Source: Musa acuminata AAA Group (lineage: Eukaryota; Streptophyta; Magnoliopsida; Zingiberales; Musaceae). From it: a DNA stretch of 64,000 nt. The first letter of the stretch is position 1. Each line of letters starts with the position of its first letter. The stretch lies in NCBI RefSeq assembly GCF_036884655.1, contig NC_088342.1:37444001-37508000 (forward strand), written 5' to 3'. The notes under the pieces are model-generated. The model was given only the letters and a program-made list of their open reading frames with translations. It had not been told where the DNA came from and made no database searches. Shown piece after piece: positions 1-13,800 of the stretch. Position numbers and translations under genes: made by a program.

Positions 1-946
1 GTGTTCTACAGTAAATTAGTGGACCAATCTACTATTCTATAACTTAGACCGAGCATTGTATTAGAGATTAAGATTGCTGCAAAAGTTACAGGAGTTTTTT
101 GCTACTCTTGTGCAAATTTGATGGAACAACTAAGCAAGTAAAAAAGAGAGGTTGATATATCTAAATTGATTCTGATGAAGGATGAGGAAAGAATGATAAC
201 ACATGTAAATCCATTAAGACCTTTTGGATTTGAGAATATTCACTATTTCACTTTATCTTGTAACTCATACTGAGAGAAGTTTTAGGCACTGAGTTGTGTA
301 GTGGGAGTAAAGATTTGCTTGGCCACTATGTTAGTCTTGATCAACTGTGAGAGCAAAAGCTATCTCTTCCTTGGGATTTAAATTGGGATGTGTGATTTCA
401 CACCTTAAATTCAAGCATATTTTCTAACAATTAAGGTCAATTTTATGTAGTTCTGCATGATTATTAATCTGATATAGGCCTTTTGTAAGCTATTAGGCAC
501 AAAGAATCAGATGAAAACCACTAATCTAATCAGAAGACAAGTGTTGCAGAATGGATATAATTCCTTCCTCAGGTAATGTTCATTCTGCATTACTGATTCA
601 TATTTTGCAGTATGATGTATGGACACAAAAAAAGAAGTGAAGTGGTCTGCTCCTCTTTGTTGGATGTAAACCAGTCTGCATTTGTCAACATCAAATATGA
701 AACTTTAGTTTTCTTCTCCACCTTTATTTGTCCACAAGTCAGGTGAAATAGACTGATACAAAAATCAATTTTGTATCTCATGAGTACTCACAGATGATCA
801 GATTTTTAATTTTTAATTTTTTTTTTTTGGAGGAAAATGGGCTTAGTTTCATTCAAAGCACATTGAGCAAAGATGATTTATTTTGTGATCAGCTGGTGTG
901 TCTCCATAATCTCAGGAATTATCTTCTTTATATTATGAAGAAAAAG

Positions 947-950
<4 letters not shown>

Positions 951-976
<26 letters not shown>
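951..976. repeat. (AG)n microsatellite
   Basis: An uninterrupted AG dinucleotide run of about 13 units. The Arg-Glu repeat it encodes in one frame is an artefact of the repeat. Confidence 0.95.
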
Positions 977-981
<5 letters not shown>

Positions 982-2280
982 TAGTTCATACACAAAACCA
1001 AATATTCTGAGGAATTGATCTCTGTGATTAAGGATAAGACCAAATTGCCAACATATGCTGCATATAATATTCTTATCAGTGCAGAGGACCATCTAATATT
1101 CTGACATTAATTGAAAGGAATCACAACCACAATCTTCTATTTACACATTCTTCATACAAACCATGTCGTCACCGTCACCATTTTCTAGCCACAAGGGGAT
1201 CAAAAAGATCTACTTTGATCGCCTATGTGATATGGAAAGATCTCTCCTGCTGCTTTAAATATTATTAGTTTCTTAGCTTCTCGGATTACCACTAACCATA
1301 ATCAGTAATTCTATATCTTTTACTCAACCGATAAACATTTACACTTAGCAAGAGTTGATTTGATGATTCGATGCAGGTTGTGCAACAGGTTTAGTTTTAT
1401 ATCCACTAAGATTTAGAAAGATGTATAAAGGTTTGTTTAGTGTATTATCCTCGATTTTATTTTGCATCAGTAGCTTAGCTCAATGAATCGACTTAATAGG
1501 TCAATCATTACATTACATCAAATTAGATTATGATAATTAGTGTTAGATTCGACTTAATATTGAGACATAATAAAAGGGATTGAGTAGGAAAGGATTACTT
1601 ATGGAACATCACAGAGTTATCACTAGACTAAACCTCACATATGTTATATTAAGATCTAATTCTAGACCATATTAAGCTTCGAAGAGAGCCCAAGTCATTA
1701 GATGAGAAAGATTATAAAACTTTAGTTTAGTCTTATATCAACGGTGAGTTAAGATTTAGAACAATTTATAATGGTTTGATGTATTTCTGTAACTTTAGTT
1801 AAGCATTTTAGACTAATTATTCAAATTTAATGAGGTTAATAGACCAATTATCCTATCAAATAAAGTTGTAAAAGGTTGATAATTTCAAATCAATTCTAAT
1901 AAATCAGATGACATCGACAGTTGATATATATATATATATATAGAAAAAAGATATAAGGACTGGTTGTTATGTGATGAGAGATAAATGAGGAACATGAAGA
2001 AATAATGGAGACATTGGTACCATCTCGATAATGGAAGCGTGTCCCTATTATGAAACGACGACAGCCATTAACAGACACCAAAGGAGAATTATTGTGGTTT
2101 TGGCAGAGTGCGTCTAAAGCTGATTGATAGAGAATTGTGTGAATGAGACCCACCCCATGTAATAATGGTAGTTGTCCCAATAATAGCATCAAAAGCTGAT
2201 CGGATGATGATCATACTTGGTAGGTAATCCAGTGAGCCGAGCCAAATGGGAAGAAGCATGCATCAAATGCAAATCTCAAA

Positions 2281-2400
<120 letters not shown>

Positions 2401-2738
2401 TATAAATAGTTAAATAAGACTTAACTGATTAATCATCCACCTGATCAAATTCATCAATGGTTGAACCGATAGATCATTTGTTCAGACAAGAAGCTAACTC
2501 GAAAAGGTAAAAATACCAAAAACTATAACGTGGGGGGGGAGGCACTCAGGCCCCACTGCTCGCAGCCTATCCCCGTGAGAAAATTCTAATGTTTAGTTTG
2601 AGATCATACAACAACATCTGACATTTAGGATTATCAAGGAAATAATGTGAACCAAAAGAAGTGGAATAAATAGAACCATTTAGGATTTGCTACAAGATCA
2701 GCATATTCACAGTATCATAATTATACAGAGGATCTTTT

Positions 2739-5700
2739 TTATGAGTTGGACATAAAACTCTCTGTAACAGCTTCCGTAACATCACCGCGGCACAGAGGGC
2801 ATACACTGTAAGCACCAGTAGCAGAGAAAGAGAAAATCAAGTTCGAGGAGCCATGTTAAAACACTTTTTAAATATATATATATATATATATATAAAGAAC
2901 AGGAGGGCTACAGAGAATATTAAGTAAAATACCCATGAATTTCTTTGAGCCATTTATCGACACAGGCCATGTGATATTCATGGTGGCAGGGAAGTATTCG
3001 CACGACGTCTCCATCCTCGTAATCAGCCAGGCAGATGTAACATCTGTAAAACAACAGTATGTACAGAATCAGGGAGTGAGCATATAAGTGTGAAAGAAAC
3101 TACATAGAAACCCCTTTCGCGTTTCATCAGCAGCATGTTTCAGTGCATAATTAGTTGAAGTGAGAAATCTGTTCGATGACAAATTGAAAATTAGAGGATA
3201 GATCAACCAGCCATGTAAAAATTGCAGATGAACATCCTAAACATGTTTGACATTGTGAATTAGCAATCTTTTGTAACAGCTCAAAGTTTCTCTCGTACTA
3301 AATAGCTACAGTGAAAGAGAGATCACCGATTGCTCTTGTCTGCATGGCAGTCGAACATACATAGCAAACTCAAATTTAATAAACATGTAGTGATCAAAGG
3401 TAAATACCAACATTATATTCATGTGATAGATAAAATTTCAGTGAAGCCAAAATATTGGATACTAGCAGTTGGAATCAGCTGCTTGATTAAATATTCATAA
3501 TTCCCCACAAGAAGCAAGAGACAGGATCATCTGTGTTGACGGAATGCAAGCCCAAATATATTGTGGATCTGATCGTCGATAGATCTTGGAGATACTGGAA
3601 CATGTTTTGAGAACTAGAATGAAAACTATAATATAGTCCTAATTTAGTTTCACAGACTGCATCTCGTGCATAATCAGCACAGGGATCTGAAAATAGTAGC
3701 ATAGAGCATCGTACACATTTAATGCTAAATATGGTAGTGTAATGGTTCTAATTTTCCAGGGACAACAATATGAACAGATGAAAATGCTTACTGTTCCACA
3801 TCATTTTTGCTCAAAGCAGTGTCGAGTTTTTTGTGAATCTTTGATGGCAAGGAGTTGACAACTGATTCCAGTGCTGGGACTGAGACCACAGAAAGTGACA
3901 GTGATCCAGGCTGGCGATGAATTTCATCCAAAACCTGCAGAGTAATCATGTCAATGTAAGGTACAAAGCCGATAAAAGAGCATGAACTGTAATAATTAGC
4001 AATAAGTTTCTCCATTGCATTTAGATATTTCTTGGCATCATCACCTACATACTATAAAGAACTTTAGCACCAGTGATAAGCTTAGTTTCATAACCCGTTC
4101 AGTTTCTTCATCCATAAATATTCTTCTGAGGGCAATGAAGATTCAGCAGTACTAAACAAACAATACAAAAATAAATGATATCAGATATAGTAGTCTAAAC
4201 TCAATAAACATTTCAAGCAAGAAGGCAGCAAGTAAAACTAGGGGCACATAGTCCGTTCATCGTACTACATCGATTAGGATGAACATGTTACAGAAGTAGT
4301 ACCATGTGCACCATAACAATAGATAAAACTGTCAATTGCAGGCAGATTCTTTTTTCTATAATAGAAAAGAAGAAAGGAGATGACTCTGCCCCCTCTCCAA
4401 TTTTCTAAAAATAGGAAACATACAAACGTCTAATTCACTTGAAGTGCGAACCTCAATCTTGAACTACATCTGCAGTCATTTCCTTCAAAAATAAATATAG
4501 GCATCTTTGACATTAAAAAATAACTTTTAATATTGTCCATCATGATTTTTTTTTTTTTGAACTGGAGATGGAAAATATCAGCTCCATTTTAAATACAAAA
4601 AGCTTATATACTCAAATTTTGGTAACATCTCTCAACCATGGCTAAAATCCAAATTAATGTTGAAGCCTATATCAGAGTACAAGCTTGAAAGTGAAGTTAA
4701 TGGAATAAATACATGAGTGATCATGAGCATTCAAACTTCAAGAAGTTTAGAGAATGTGCTTAACAAAAAGCTAACCACTTGAATATATAGGAGGAGAGCT
4801 GAAACAAAAATACCCACCTCAAATAAAGCTTCAGCTAACACAAAAATTCGTGCAATACTGGCTCGGGTGCTCGACACTTCAGTCATTAACAATGTGCAAG
4901 AGCATGTGCCATCTTGGTGGAGACCTGATGGACAGGAAGATGCTTGTCCATCATTATTATTAGATCCAGAATGAAGACGCTCCCTTATCTGCACTGAGGA
5001 AATTTTTAAGTCCAAATAACTTAAGATATGTACTTGATTGAAAACTTCAGATGCATGCATTAATGATAAGGAAAGGGTTGAAAGCTTTGTACCTAGAACC
5101 ATAGTATCTAAAATTATTGCCAAACAAATAAAAAGGCAAATATTGAACAACTACAAGAAAAGATATTCTGCAAATAAAAGAAACAACATCAACAAAAGTA
5201 TTAAATCACATCATTAATTCCATAATGTCATCAAAGTTGGTGACCCATGAAGTCATTGAAAAAAGAACCTTGATAATGTCGAGAAGCTGCTGTTAAGTGT
5301 AAAGGATAGAAACTTACCTTAAGCAAAGGAAACTAACATGTGACAACTTGAAATAGAACTTAATAAAAGATCACCTCAGATCTCGTATGCCAACTGACTC
5401 CATTTAGTCCATGGTGTCTCTGCCGTAAGTATAATGAATCATCTTCAACCCCATCTCTAAAAGCATGACCATCAATGTCTAGTAGCCACCTGTCCTGATA
5501 TCCTAGACCATTATTCTCTGAAATTGAAGATAGTGTTGCCGAGTCAACAGTCATGGAACTGTGTCTAGAAAAGGCATCCCAGAAATGTCTTCTAGTATTC
5601 CTCCGTGACTCGCTACTAATTTCCTCCCCAGAGCCACTGGGAACATCAGAAGAGACACTGACCAAATCAACATGAAGTAGACTTCCATTTCTCTGCTCAC

Positions 5701-7736
5701 CTGATCCAGTTGATGTTTGGGCATCTGAACCAGAAGAGGTTGCACCTAGATGATCTTCACTTGAAAAATGCAAAGTTGAGGATAACCTTGGAATAACAGA
5801 AACGTAATCCGTATTGGTACTGTGGTTTCCCACAACATCATCTGAGGGGTTAACAATCTCATTTGCATGTAAATCTCCAAGCTCAGGTTGATGTATGCTA
5901 CGTGAGAAACTTGGCGAGCTATGGGAACTACCATTTGCACAATTAGCAACGTCTGATACCGTTGCTAAAGCGGCATCAACATTATCAACTGGTTTCCTCG
6001 AGGTACTTGGTAGACCAGAAGTCCTCTCAGGTTGGAACATCTCCAGGCAAGAGGTTTCCGAGCCGTCCCAATTGATGCCATTATTGCTTTGATTATTTCT
6101 CATGTTTTCATTGGTGGAGCTAGAAGGCCTATGGTCTTGTGAAAAGTTTAATGAAGACTCCTTGACTGAGATCTGGATATTAGAATTTAATACAGAACCA
6201 TCCAGTCTTGCTTGACTGACTGATTTCTCCGTTGGCATATCTTCAATCTGCTAACAAGAATGCCATCAAGAAAACCTTTATAGCCTGTTAACATCAACCT
6301 ATTTAAAGCATAGGCTAGAGATGTAGAAAACATATGAGTAATGCCCTTATGAATGGATATAAGTTTTGAATAACCACAAAAAGCAAAACAATAGAGACAC
6401 AAAAAGATATTACAACAGACACAAAAATGCACCAACGGCATTCATTGTCAAATATACTGGATAGGAAATGTATGCTCAAATGATGTCAATACTCTTAAAA
6501 GTAACAGTAAGGTTTCCTGGATTGAGAAATAATTTCTTTTCTTATAGCTTCCACCACATTTTGGTGAAAGTGCAGAACTTCTTTTACTAAAAAAACAATC
6601 CAATTTGTTGTTTGGCAAGTTAAAGATATCATAATTTTGACTTTGAATGGAAACTCTCATGTGATTCAATGTCATGTTTAGGAGTCAAGGAACCAAGAAT
6701 CTTGTCTTCAGATAGATCTTCTAGAAGTTAAAAGACTGTTGTCTCTCAGAAAATTAAAAAAAAAAAAGGGGTGTAACCAGGCTCCCGCCAATGTGGGGCC
6801 TCAGAAAATCAACAAACCTAAATTTAACTAAAAATGTTTACCTCATCCAAATTTACCACTTACATAATTACCACCCTGACCATTTGGAATCACAAATTTT
6901 GTACCTTGGAGGATAACATAATATGCCTCCTTGGTCCAATATAGAGAATTACACGAGCAGGGTGCTTCTTTCTATAAGAAAATGCCCAACCTCAAAAGTC
7001 TTGTTGTTATCTCTAAGCAGAAGCACAAAGCATTTTTGAGCACATATCAACTTGTCTATCCAATATTCGAAGGTGCTCATTCTCATCATGAGTCACCATG
7101 TTTGTGTAACCACCTTAGGTCACCATCCCATCCATCCTCTTAGAAGTCATTAACCATGAGGATTTCCAGATTACTAGAATATGCTGCCTCAGCAAACCGA
7201 GCAAAAAAAGATTAGAGCTTAATAAGAGACAAGGACTGCAGACCAATAAGACTCCTTGAAAGATATCACAACACCAATCATTTCAGGCCTCAATGAATCA
7301 GAGATCCACTTTCCCGGAGATAATCCTAATCTTTCATATCTAAAAAACTTGCATTATTACACTATCAACATCGTATCATTATGCTAATCGAACGAGACAG
7401 AAAAGCATAAATAAATAAACACATACATACATACATACATATAATAACCATCGTGGGAAAAAAAACGACAACAAAACGAATACCTAAGCAACCATCTCCC
7501 CAACCAAGAAACCAAGAAATCCAGTACGGCTAATAGCTATCGAGACAAGCAATCAACCCCAAAGAACTAAATCGTGATCGTTGAATTAGGACCTGAGAGG
7601 AGCCGGAGGAGGAGGTGGAGGCGGCAGAGACGGCCGCGGCTCCGCCGCAGAGGAAGGCGGCGAGCCCGAGCCTCGGCCGGCGTCGCGGCCGGTGGCGCGG
7701 CAACCGCGGGGCCATGCGACTGCTTCCTGAACCCAT
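2739..7736 (-). CDS. RING-H2 finger E3 ubiquitin ligase, six exons
   Basis: Six exons on the minus strand join in frame: 7736-7593, 6247-5375, 4988-4818, 3934-3792, 3043-2933 and 2805-2739, giving 502 aa. All junctions are GT-AG and the phases agree. The C-terminus is a RING-H2 domain (about residues 445-486): CYIC, 14 residues, C-H-H-x2-H-x2-C, then CPLC, with DKWL in the expected place. It should act as an E3 ligase that binds an E2 enzyme and two zinc ions. The N-terminus begins MGSGSSR, which fits N-myristoylation at Gly2, followed by an Arg-rich stretch and FLCGG, so membrane anchoring is possible. The long second exon (residues 49-339) is Ser/Asn-rich and probably disordered. A conserved segment (about 370-430, [14 protein letters not shown]) precedes the RING. 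Family and domain are firm; the substrate is unknown. Exon 1 is very GC-rich. Confidence 0.88.
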
Positions 7737-9029
7737 CGCTTGATTCAGAGCGAAAGGAGGAGGCCGAGGAGAAGCGGAGGGAAGGAAGAAGGCGGCCAGC
7801 TGTGGACGCGGCCTTCAAATAGTTTCGCCCCCTTCTTATTGTCCACAAACAAAAAAAAAGAGAAATGGAAATAAATAATAATAACAACAACATATATTTG
7901 TTCAAAAAAAAAAAGGAGCCAATTTGGGGATTACATTACCCTCCAATAAGAGGTGACATCACCCCTGATACTTTTCGAGGATGATTCAACCCATGCACGT
8001 GTATACAATAATGATTTGAACTCTCAAAATTGCTATATTATATTTTATTATATTTAAGTTTAATACAGTCATTATAAATTTTTTTTTCCTAAAATAATGT
8101 AATTTGTGTTTTTTCCCAAAAATATATTCAAAGAACTTCCATATGGCTATTAATCACCTTATAAAAATTAAGAAAATTAAATTTGATTTAGTCAAGTTTA
8201 GATCAATTTTTATGAATAAAAACTTAATTCACAATTTAAATTTACTCAATTTTCTCGAAATGAGTCAAGGAAAAAAAGGTGGCAATAAATTCAAACGGGA
8301 TATAATTTCAGAAGATTAAAAAAAGTAGAGGCTGAGAATTAGTCCATACAAAAAAAATAAAATCATACTTATATACAAATATATTAAACATATAGAATAT
8401 GATATCTTTTCATGATAATTATGATGATAATAAATAATGTAAGATGATAAAAGAATAATTGGGATGATTTTTTAAAAAAAAATTATATTTGAGATTTTTT
8501 TAACAACATCTCAACTTTTAAAAATTCTCATCAAACATTTCTTACAGAGTAAAAATATAGTTTTACCCCTAGCTCTCATCGTATCTACCTCCACCTCTAT
8601 TCATGCGCATCCTTTCTTTATCCCATCGAATTTGTCGTTGTCTTTACAAACTTCGCTTACCCCTATCAAATTTTGCTCGTTTTGTTCTCACGCGAAAAAG
8701 AAGGGGACAGAGAGGTAGAGATGATGATAACACTTGTCTTCTTCTCTGTAATCCTCGTACATGGAATGAGGTATGATCAAAAAAATCAATAATTTTTTTA
8801 AAAAATATATCTAAAAATAAACTAGAACAATAATTATAATAAAAAATTTTAACTATGGTAAATAGTTTGTTGTCACCTGTGTAAACAATGATAATATGCT
8901 CATATCCTAATCTTAATTTACTCATAAAATTCTTTCTCTCGATCATTTAGCCTCTCCAAGTCACACATCTCACCTATTATGTAGTCATAAATTTGAGTTA
9001 ATATGACTCCTGATTTAACATCTACAAAC
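7737..9029. other. RING gene upstream region and AT-rich intergenic DNA
   Basis: The first roughly 80 bases above 7736 should hold the 5' UTR and core promoter of the minus-strand RING gene. The rest, about 7850-8990, is AT-rich with many A and T runs and has no supportable gene. Short frames near 8104-8319 and 8644-8946 are low-complexity Asn/Lys/Ile-rich translations. Confidence 0.55.
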
Positions 9030-9156
9030 ATGGAGTTGATCGGAAAGATTCAAGGCAAAGTGAAAGCCAGCAGAGCTGTGACTGCTAGGTTTGACCTTCA
9101 GATACCAACCCAGTACAAAAGCTCATCGGCAGAGCTATGACTCTGGGGAGAAGAAG

Positions 9157-9306
9157 ATGCATCCTCCCCAGCCTTCACCACACGGCGGTCCTCCCCCCAC
9201 TGGGGGTCCTCCACCTCCGGGGCCAGGCGGGCCTCCGCCTCATCCACCACACGCACCGCCGCCGCCCGGCCCTCCGGCTCCTCCTCGTGGTCCACCGCAC
9301 CCTTGA
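9157..9306 (+). CDS. Possible small Pro/Gly-rich protein (49 aa)
   Basis: A frame starting MHPPQPSPHGG runs to a stop at 9304-9306 and is almost entirely Pro, Gly and His, with repeated GGPPP units. The same frame stays open upstream to about 9091, so this could be the last exon of a longer gene. A second short frame, from the ATG at 9030 (MELIGKIQGKVKAS), overlaps just upstream in another phase. I see no domain. The local GC content stands out sharply from the AT-rich flanks, which fits a real exon, but a GC-rich repeat could give the same picture. Function unknown. Confidence 0.35.
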   Translation: MHPPQPSPHGGPPPTGGPPPPGPGGPPPHPPHAPPPPGPPAPPRGPPHP

Positions 9307-9747
9307 ACAGTCACCTACATCACGTGATGCCACGTCGATGCACGTACTCTGCCATGCATGAATGGAGTAGGTTGATATATACATAAATAAGTGCACTGCG
9401 GACTTGCTTATGAAATAAATATATTGTATATGTTTATTATGTAATTAGTGTCTTCGTTACAATCTTGGTTTTATATGATGGAATGAGTTGATGTGATTTA
9501 AGATGTCTTGGATGAATTAAAATGTTTGTGTCTATAAAAAAACCTACACAGAATAATTTTTGAAGGAATAATATTTTCTTTTTATCAAATAATAATTAAA
9601 TATTAATCACAATTAGAAGAGATTAATCTGAGTTTTCTTTGTTGGGATTAATATTAATCGAGGAATATTCGTGGAAGTATTTGAATTTTGAACGAGTTCG
9701 GTTCGGCACTTCAGACCGCGAGGGTTAAGGTCGCTCTCCTAGCTGAG

Positions 9748-10202
9748 ATGCTCCCCTTCGACCGTCGTCATGGTCTTCCCGGATTCTTCCATTGCCGCTG
9801 CCTTGTAGACCTTCTCTTCTTCTCCTCCTGCTCCGCGCGCCGTGGACCTTGTCCCATCCCCCAACCCTCACCCCTTGGTCGAGTACCTCGTGAACCGTGC
9901 TCTGTCGCCGAGGCATCCAAGGCCACCGAGGCGATTGCGCGCCTCACATCCACGGAGAAGTTTGACGTCGTCCTTAGTTTCCTGAGATCCCATGGCTTCG
10001 ATGACTCTTACCTCAGAAAGATTGTATCTTTTCACCCCCAAATCCTCTGCTGCGACGTGAAGAAGAATCTGGCCCAAAGTTCCGGTCCTCAGCGATATGG
10101 GCTCTTCGGACCCCGAACTTATCCGGATCGTCATGACTCACCCCTGTCGCATGGTCAAGCTAAGCATCGATTCACTCCTTTCCATACCGGAGATGTGGGG
10201 AA
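9748..10202 (+). pseudogene. mTERF family gene, 5' half, frameshifted and cut by a Copia insertion
   Basis: The segment encodes recognisable mTERF-type helical repeats: EYLVNRALSP, then EASKATEAIARLTSTEKFD, then FLRSHGFDDSYLRKIVSFHP, then a stretch including LIRIVMTHPCRMVKLS and ending IPEMWG. These lie in three different phases. A shift falls near 9905-9915 (LSP to EASK) and another near 10078, just after KKNLA. The coding sequence is then interrupted at 10202 by the 5' LTR of a Copia element and resumes at 15423. mTERF proteins bind nucleic acid in chloroplasts or mitochondria and act in organelle transcription or RNA processing; the N-terminal part would hold a targeting peptide. With frameshifts and an insertion of more than 5 kb this copy should make no full product. 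The likely original start is the ATG at 9748. Confidence 0.8.
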
Positions 10203-10801
10203 TGTTGGGCTGGCAGTCCATAAATTTAGCCCATAGTGGACTTGGGCAGCCGACAGCTCACCCCCTCTTAATCTAACCCTAATTAACATTAAGGGGGGTG
10301 TGGTGGCTGCGTTTTGGAGGCAGAAAAATGTATAAATAGGGTAGCAACGTGGGAGAATCAAACAGCCATGAGATTCCAAAGAAAAGGAGGAAAACAAGGC
10401 AGAAAAGGAAGAGAAAGAAAGGGAAGAAGACAAGGACAACGCAGAGAGGCTGTTCTCAATCATCTACTTATCTCAGGTTAGATCAAATCTACAGTAGATT
10501 CTTGCTGTAATTACTTGGGGAGGTTTTAGATATTGTAGGCAGTGACGTGATCCTTGTATCCCAGTTATTCTCTTGTGATTGTTGCTAGGGTTTAGGGCAA
10601 GATATTGAGATTTGTATATTCATTATTCTCATAGTGGATTATCTCTAGTTTGCCCCGTGGTTTTTACCCTTCACATTGAAGGGGTTTTCCACGTATATCT
10701 TAGTGTTCTATTTGATTGTAGTTCTATTTAATTCCGCTGTGTATTATGGTATTCTAGTATTTGTTCATATACAAAGGTTATTCCTGTTTATATCCCCATC
10801 A
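10203..10801 (+). repeat. 5' LTR of Copia copy 1
   Basis: It begins TGTTGGGCTGG and ends TATCCCCATCA, directly before the primer site. A TATA-box-like TATAAATAGG lies at 10331-10340 and would be the LTR promoter core. The element's 3' LTR (14829-15422) aligns along its whole length with scattered substitutions and small indels. Confidence 0.92.
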
Positions 10802-10803
10802 AC

Positions 10804-10815
10804 TGGTATCAGAGC
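10804..10815 (+). other. Primer-binding site of Copia copy 1
   Basis: TGGTATCAGAGC lies 2 bases after the 5' LTR. It is the usual plant Copia primer site, complementary to the 3' end of initiator tRNA-Met. Confidence 0.9.
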
Positions 10816-10844
10816 AAGGGGTTTTGGTGATTTAAATTTTGAAC

Positions 10845-13800
10845 ATGGAGGACAATAATGTTTCTCGCATGATTAGTTTAAATGAAAACAATTGGATGAT
10901 ATGAAAATCAAGAATGAAAAATCTTTTGTATTGCAAAGATTTGTATGGACCTTTGCACGGGGATAGTGCAAAACCCATAACTATGACAGATGATGAGTGG
11001 AAGAGGTTAGATCGAAAAACAATTGGATTTATTCGACAATGGCTTGATGATAGTGTCTTTCACCATGTTTCTACTGAAAGTTCTGCATATTCTCTTTGGA
11101 AAAAGTTGGAAAGTCTCTATGAAAGAAAAACAGCTGGGAACAAAGCTATTTTGATCAGAAAACTTGTGAACCTAAAATATAGAGAGGGTGCTTCTATTGC
11201 TGAACATTTGAATGAAATGCAAAGTATTACTAACCAGTTATCCTCTATGAAAATGTCTCTTGATGATGAGTTGCAGGTATTGTTACTTCTCAGTTCATTA
11301 CTAGAAAGTTGGGAGACACTGGTAGTTTCCCTCAATAATTCTGCGCCAGATGGTGTTGTCACTATGAGTCAAGTAACAAGTAGTTTGTTGAATGAGGAGT
11401 TGAGAAGAAAGAGTTCGACAACATCTCAGAATGATTCACAGGCACTTATCTCAGAGAACAAAGGAAGGTCAAAGTCTAGAAGCAGTTCACGCATAGGTAG
11501 AAGCAAGTCAAGATCAAGAAAAGATATTGTTTGCTATAATTGTGGTGAGAAAGAACATTACAAGAATCAATGTAAGTAACCTAAGAAGAGCAAGAAAAAG
11601 GGAAAAGAAGTGGAGTCTATAGAGTCAAAAGATAATATCACAGCTACAATGCAGGGTGGTGATTATTTGATTTTTGTCTCCTTCTGATGATATTTTTTCT
11701 TGTGTGTGTCAGGATCTTGAGTGGGTGATTGACACAGGTGCTTCTTATCATGCTACACCACGGAGGGAGTTTTTTGCTACATACAGGTCTGGAAATTTTG
11801 GTGTTGTCAAGATGGACAACTATGGCACATCAGACATTATAGGCATGGGTGACATCCATTTAAAGACCAACCTTGGCTGCAAGTTGGTGCTTAAGGATGT
11901 GAGGCATTTGGTTGACTTGAGGCTGAATTTAATTTCAGTTGGAAGGCTAGATGATGAAGACTATGATAGCAGATTTTACAAAGGGCAATGGAAGCTCAGT
12001 AAGGGTTCTCTTGTTATAGCTAATGGAAAGAAATGTCATACTTTGTACAGGTTGCAGGCTAAAGCTTATGGTGAGCATTTAAATGCTATAGAAAAAGACT
12101 TCAGCATTGAGTTGTGGCATAAGCGATTGAGACACATAAGCGAGAAGGGGTTACAAGCTCTTTCCAAGAGAGAGGTATTACCAGACCTTAGAGGTATACA
12201 TCTGAACCCTTATATTGATTGTTTGGCAGGTAAACAACATAGAGTTTTATTTGCTAGTCTTGCTTTGTCTAGAAAAATGGATGTCTTAGACCATGTTTAT
12301 ACAGATGTATGTGGTCCTTTGAGGACAAAAACTCATAGTAGATCTGTTGATGTTCTTGGTATAAGTGGTGCACTTTATTTTGTCACTTTTACAGATGATT
12401 TTTCCAGGAAAGTTTGGGTCTATGCTTTGAAGACTAAAGATCATGTGATTAATGTCTTCAAAGAGTTTCATGTCAGGGTTGAAAGGGAGACAGAAAGGAA
12501 ATTGAAATGCATAAGATCAGATAATGGTGGTGAGTATACATGATTGTTTAATGACTATTGCAGGTCACATGGGATCCAACATGAGATGACAGTTCTTGGT
12601 ACACCTCAGCATAATGCAATTGCAAAGAGGATGAGCTGCACCATCATGGAAAAGATCAGATGTATGCTTTCACAGGCCAAGCTACCCAAAAGGTTTTGGG
12701 ATGAAGCTTTGAGGACTGTAGTTGATGTGATCAACTTATCACCATGTACAGCCCTAGATGGTGATGTTGTAGAGCATGTATGGTTAGGGAAAGATGTTTC
12801 CTACAAGCATTTGAGAGTGTTTGGTTGTCGTGCATTTGCACTTGTTCCAGATAATGAGAGGTCCAAGCTGGATGGTAAGACTAAAGAATGTATTTTTCTT
12901 GGTTACTCACATGATCATTTTGGTTACAGGCTTTGGGATCCAGAAAAGCAGAAGGTGTTTAGAAGCAAAGATGTAGTCTTCTTTGAGGATCAAACTTTTG
13001 AAGATTTGAAGAAGAAGGCACCAGCCAATACTTCTGCAGAAGGATTAGCAGATTGTGACCCAATTACTCCTCCAGTATATCATGGTGATGGGGGAGATGT
13101 GCAGGAAGATAGTGTAGAGCCTGATGTTGATCTACCTGCAAGACATGTTGAGCAAGAAGAAGTTGGAGAGTAACTTCCTACAGAACCTCAGTTGAGAAGA
13201 TCTTCTAGACAACGTCAACCTTCCAGAAGATACTCTATAGATGAGTATGTGATGCTTACTGATGCAGGTGAACCAAAGAGTTACTAGGAAGCAGTTGAAA
13301 GTGAGCAGAAAAAGAAGTGGTTAGTTGTTATACAGGAAGAAATGGATGCTCTTTAGAAGAACCACACTTATGATTTGGTGCTACTACCAAATGGAATGAA
13401 GGCCTTGAAGAACAAGTGGGTTTTTGGGTTGAAGACTCAAGAATATTGTTCTCAACCAAAGTACAAAGCTAGATTGGTTGTGAAAGACTTTGGTCAAAAG
13501 AAAGGTATTGACTTTGAAAAGATTTTTTCTCCTGTTGTTAAAATGTCTTCTATTCGTGATGCTCTTGGTATTGCTACTAGCTAGGACTTGGAGGTTGAGC
13601 AGTTAGATGTGAAGACAGCTTTCCTTCATGGGGATTTGGATGAGGAAATTTATATGGAGCAACCAGAAGGCTTCAAAGTTAAAGGTAAAGAGAACTTTGT
13701 CTACAAATTGAAGAAGAGCTTGTATGGGCTAAAGCAAGCTCCAAGACAGTGGTACAGAAAATTTGATTTATTTATGATAGAAAATGGATAAAAAAAACAG

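Noticed and set aside
6766..6805. GC-rich patch resembling a SINE end (and a similar one near 40205-40265)
   Set aside because: The motif around CCACCAGTTCGGGGTC recalls plant SINE tails, but I could not find matching promoter boxes or target duplications.
7567..7905. Alternative minus-strand and plus-strand frames over the first RING exon
   Set aside because: Only the frame starting MGSGSSR splices in phase into the next exon; the others are shadows in GC-rich DNA.
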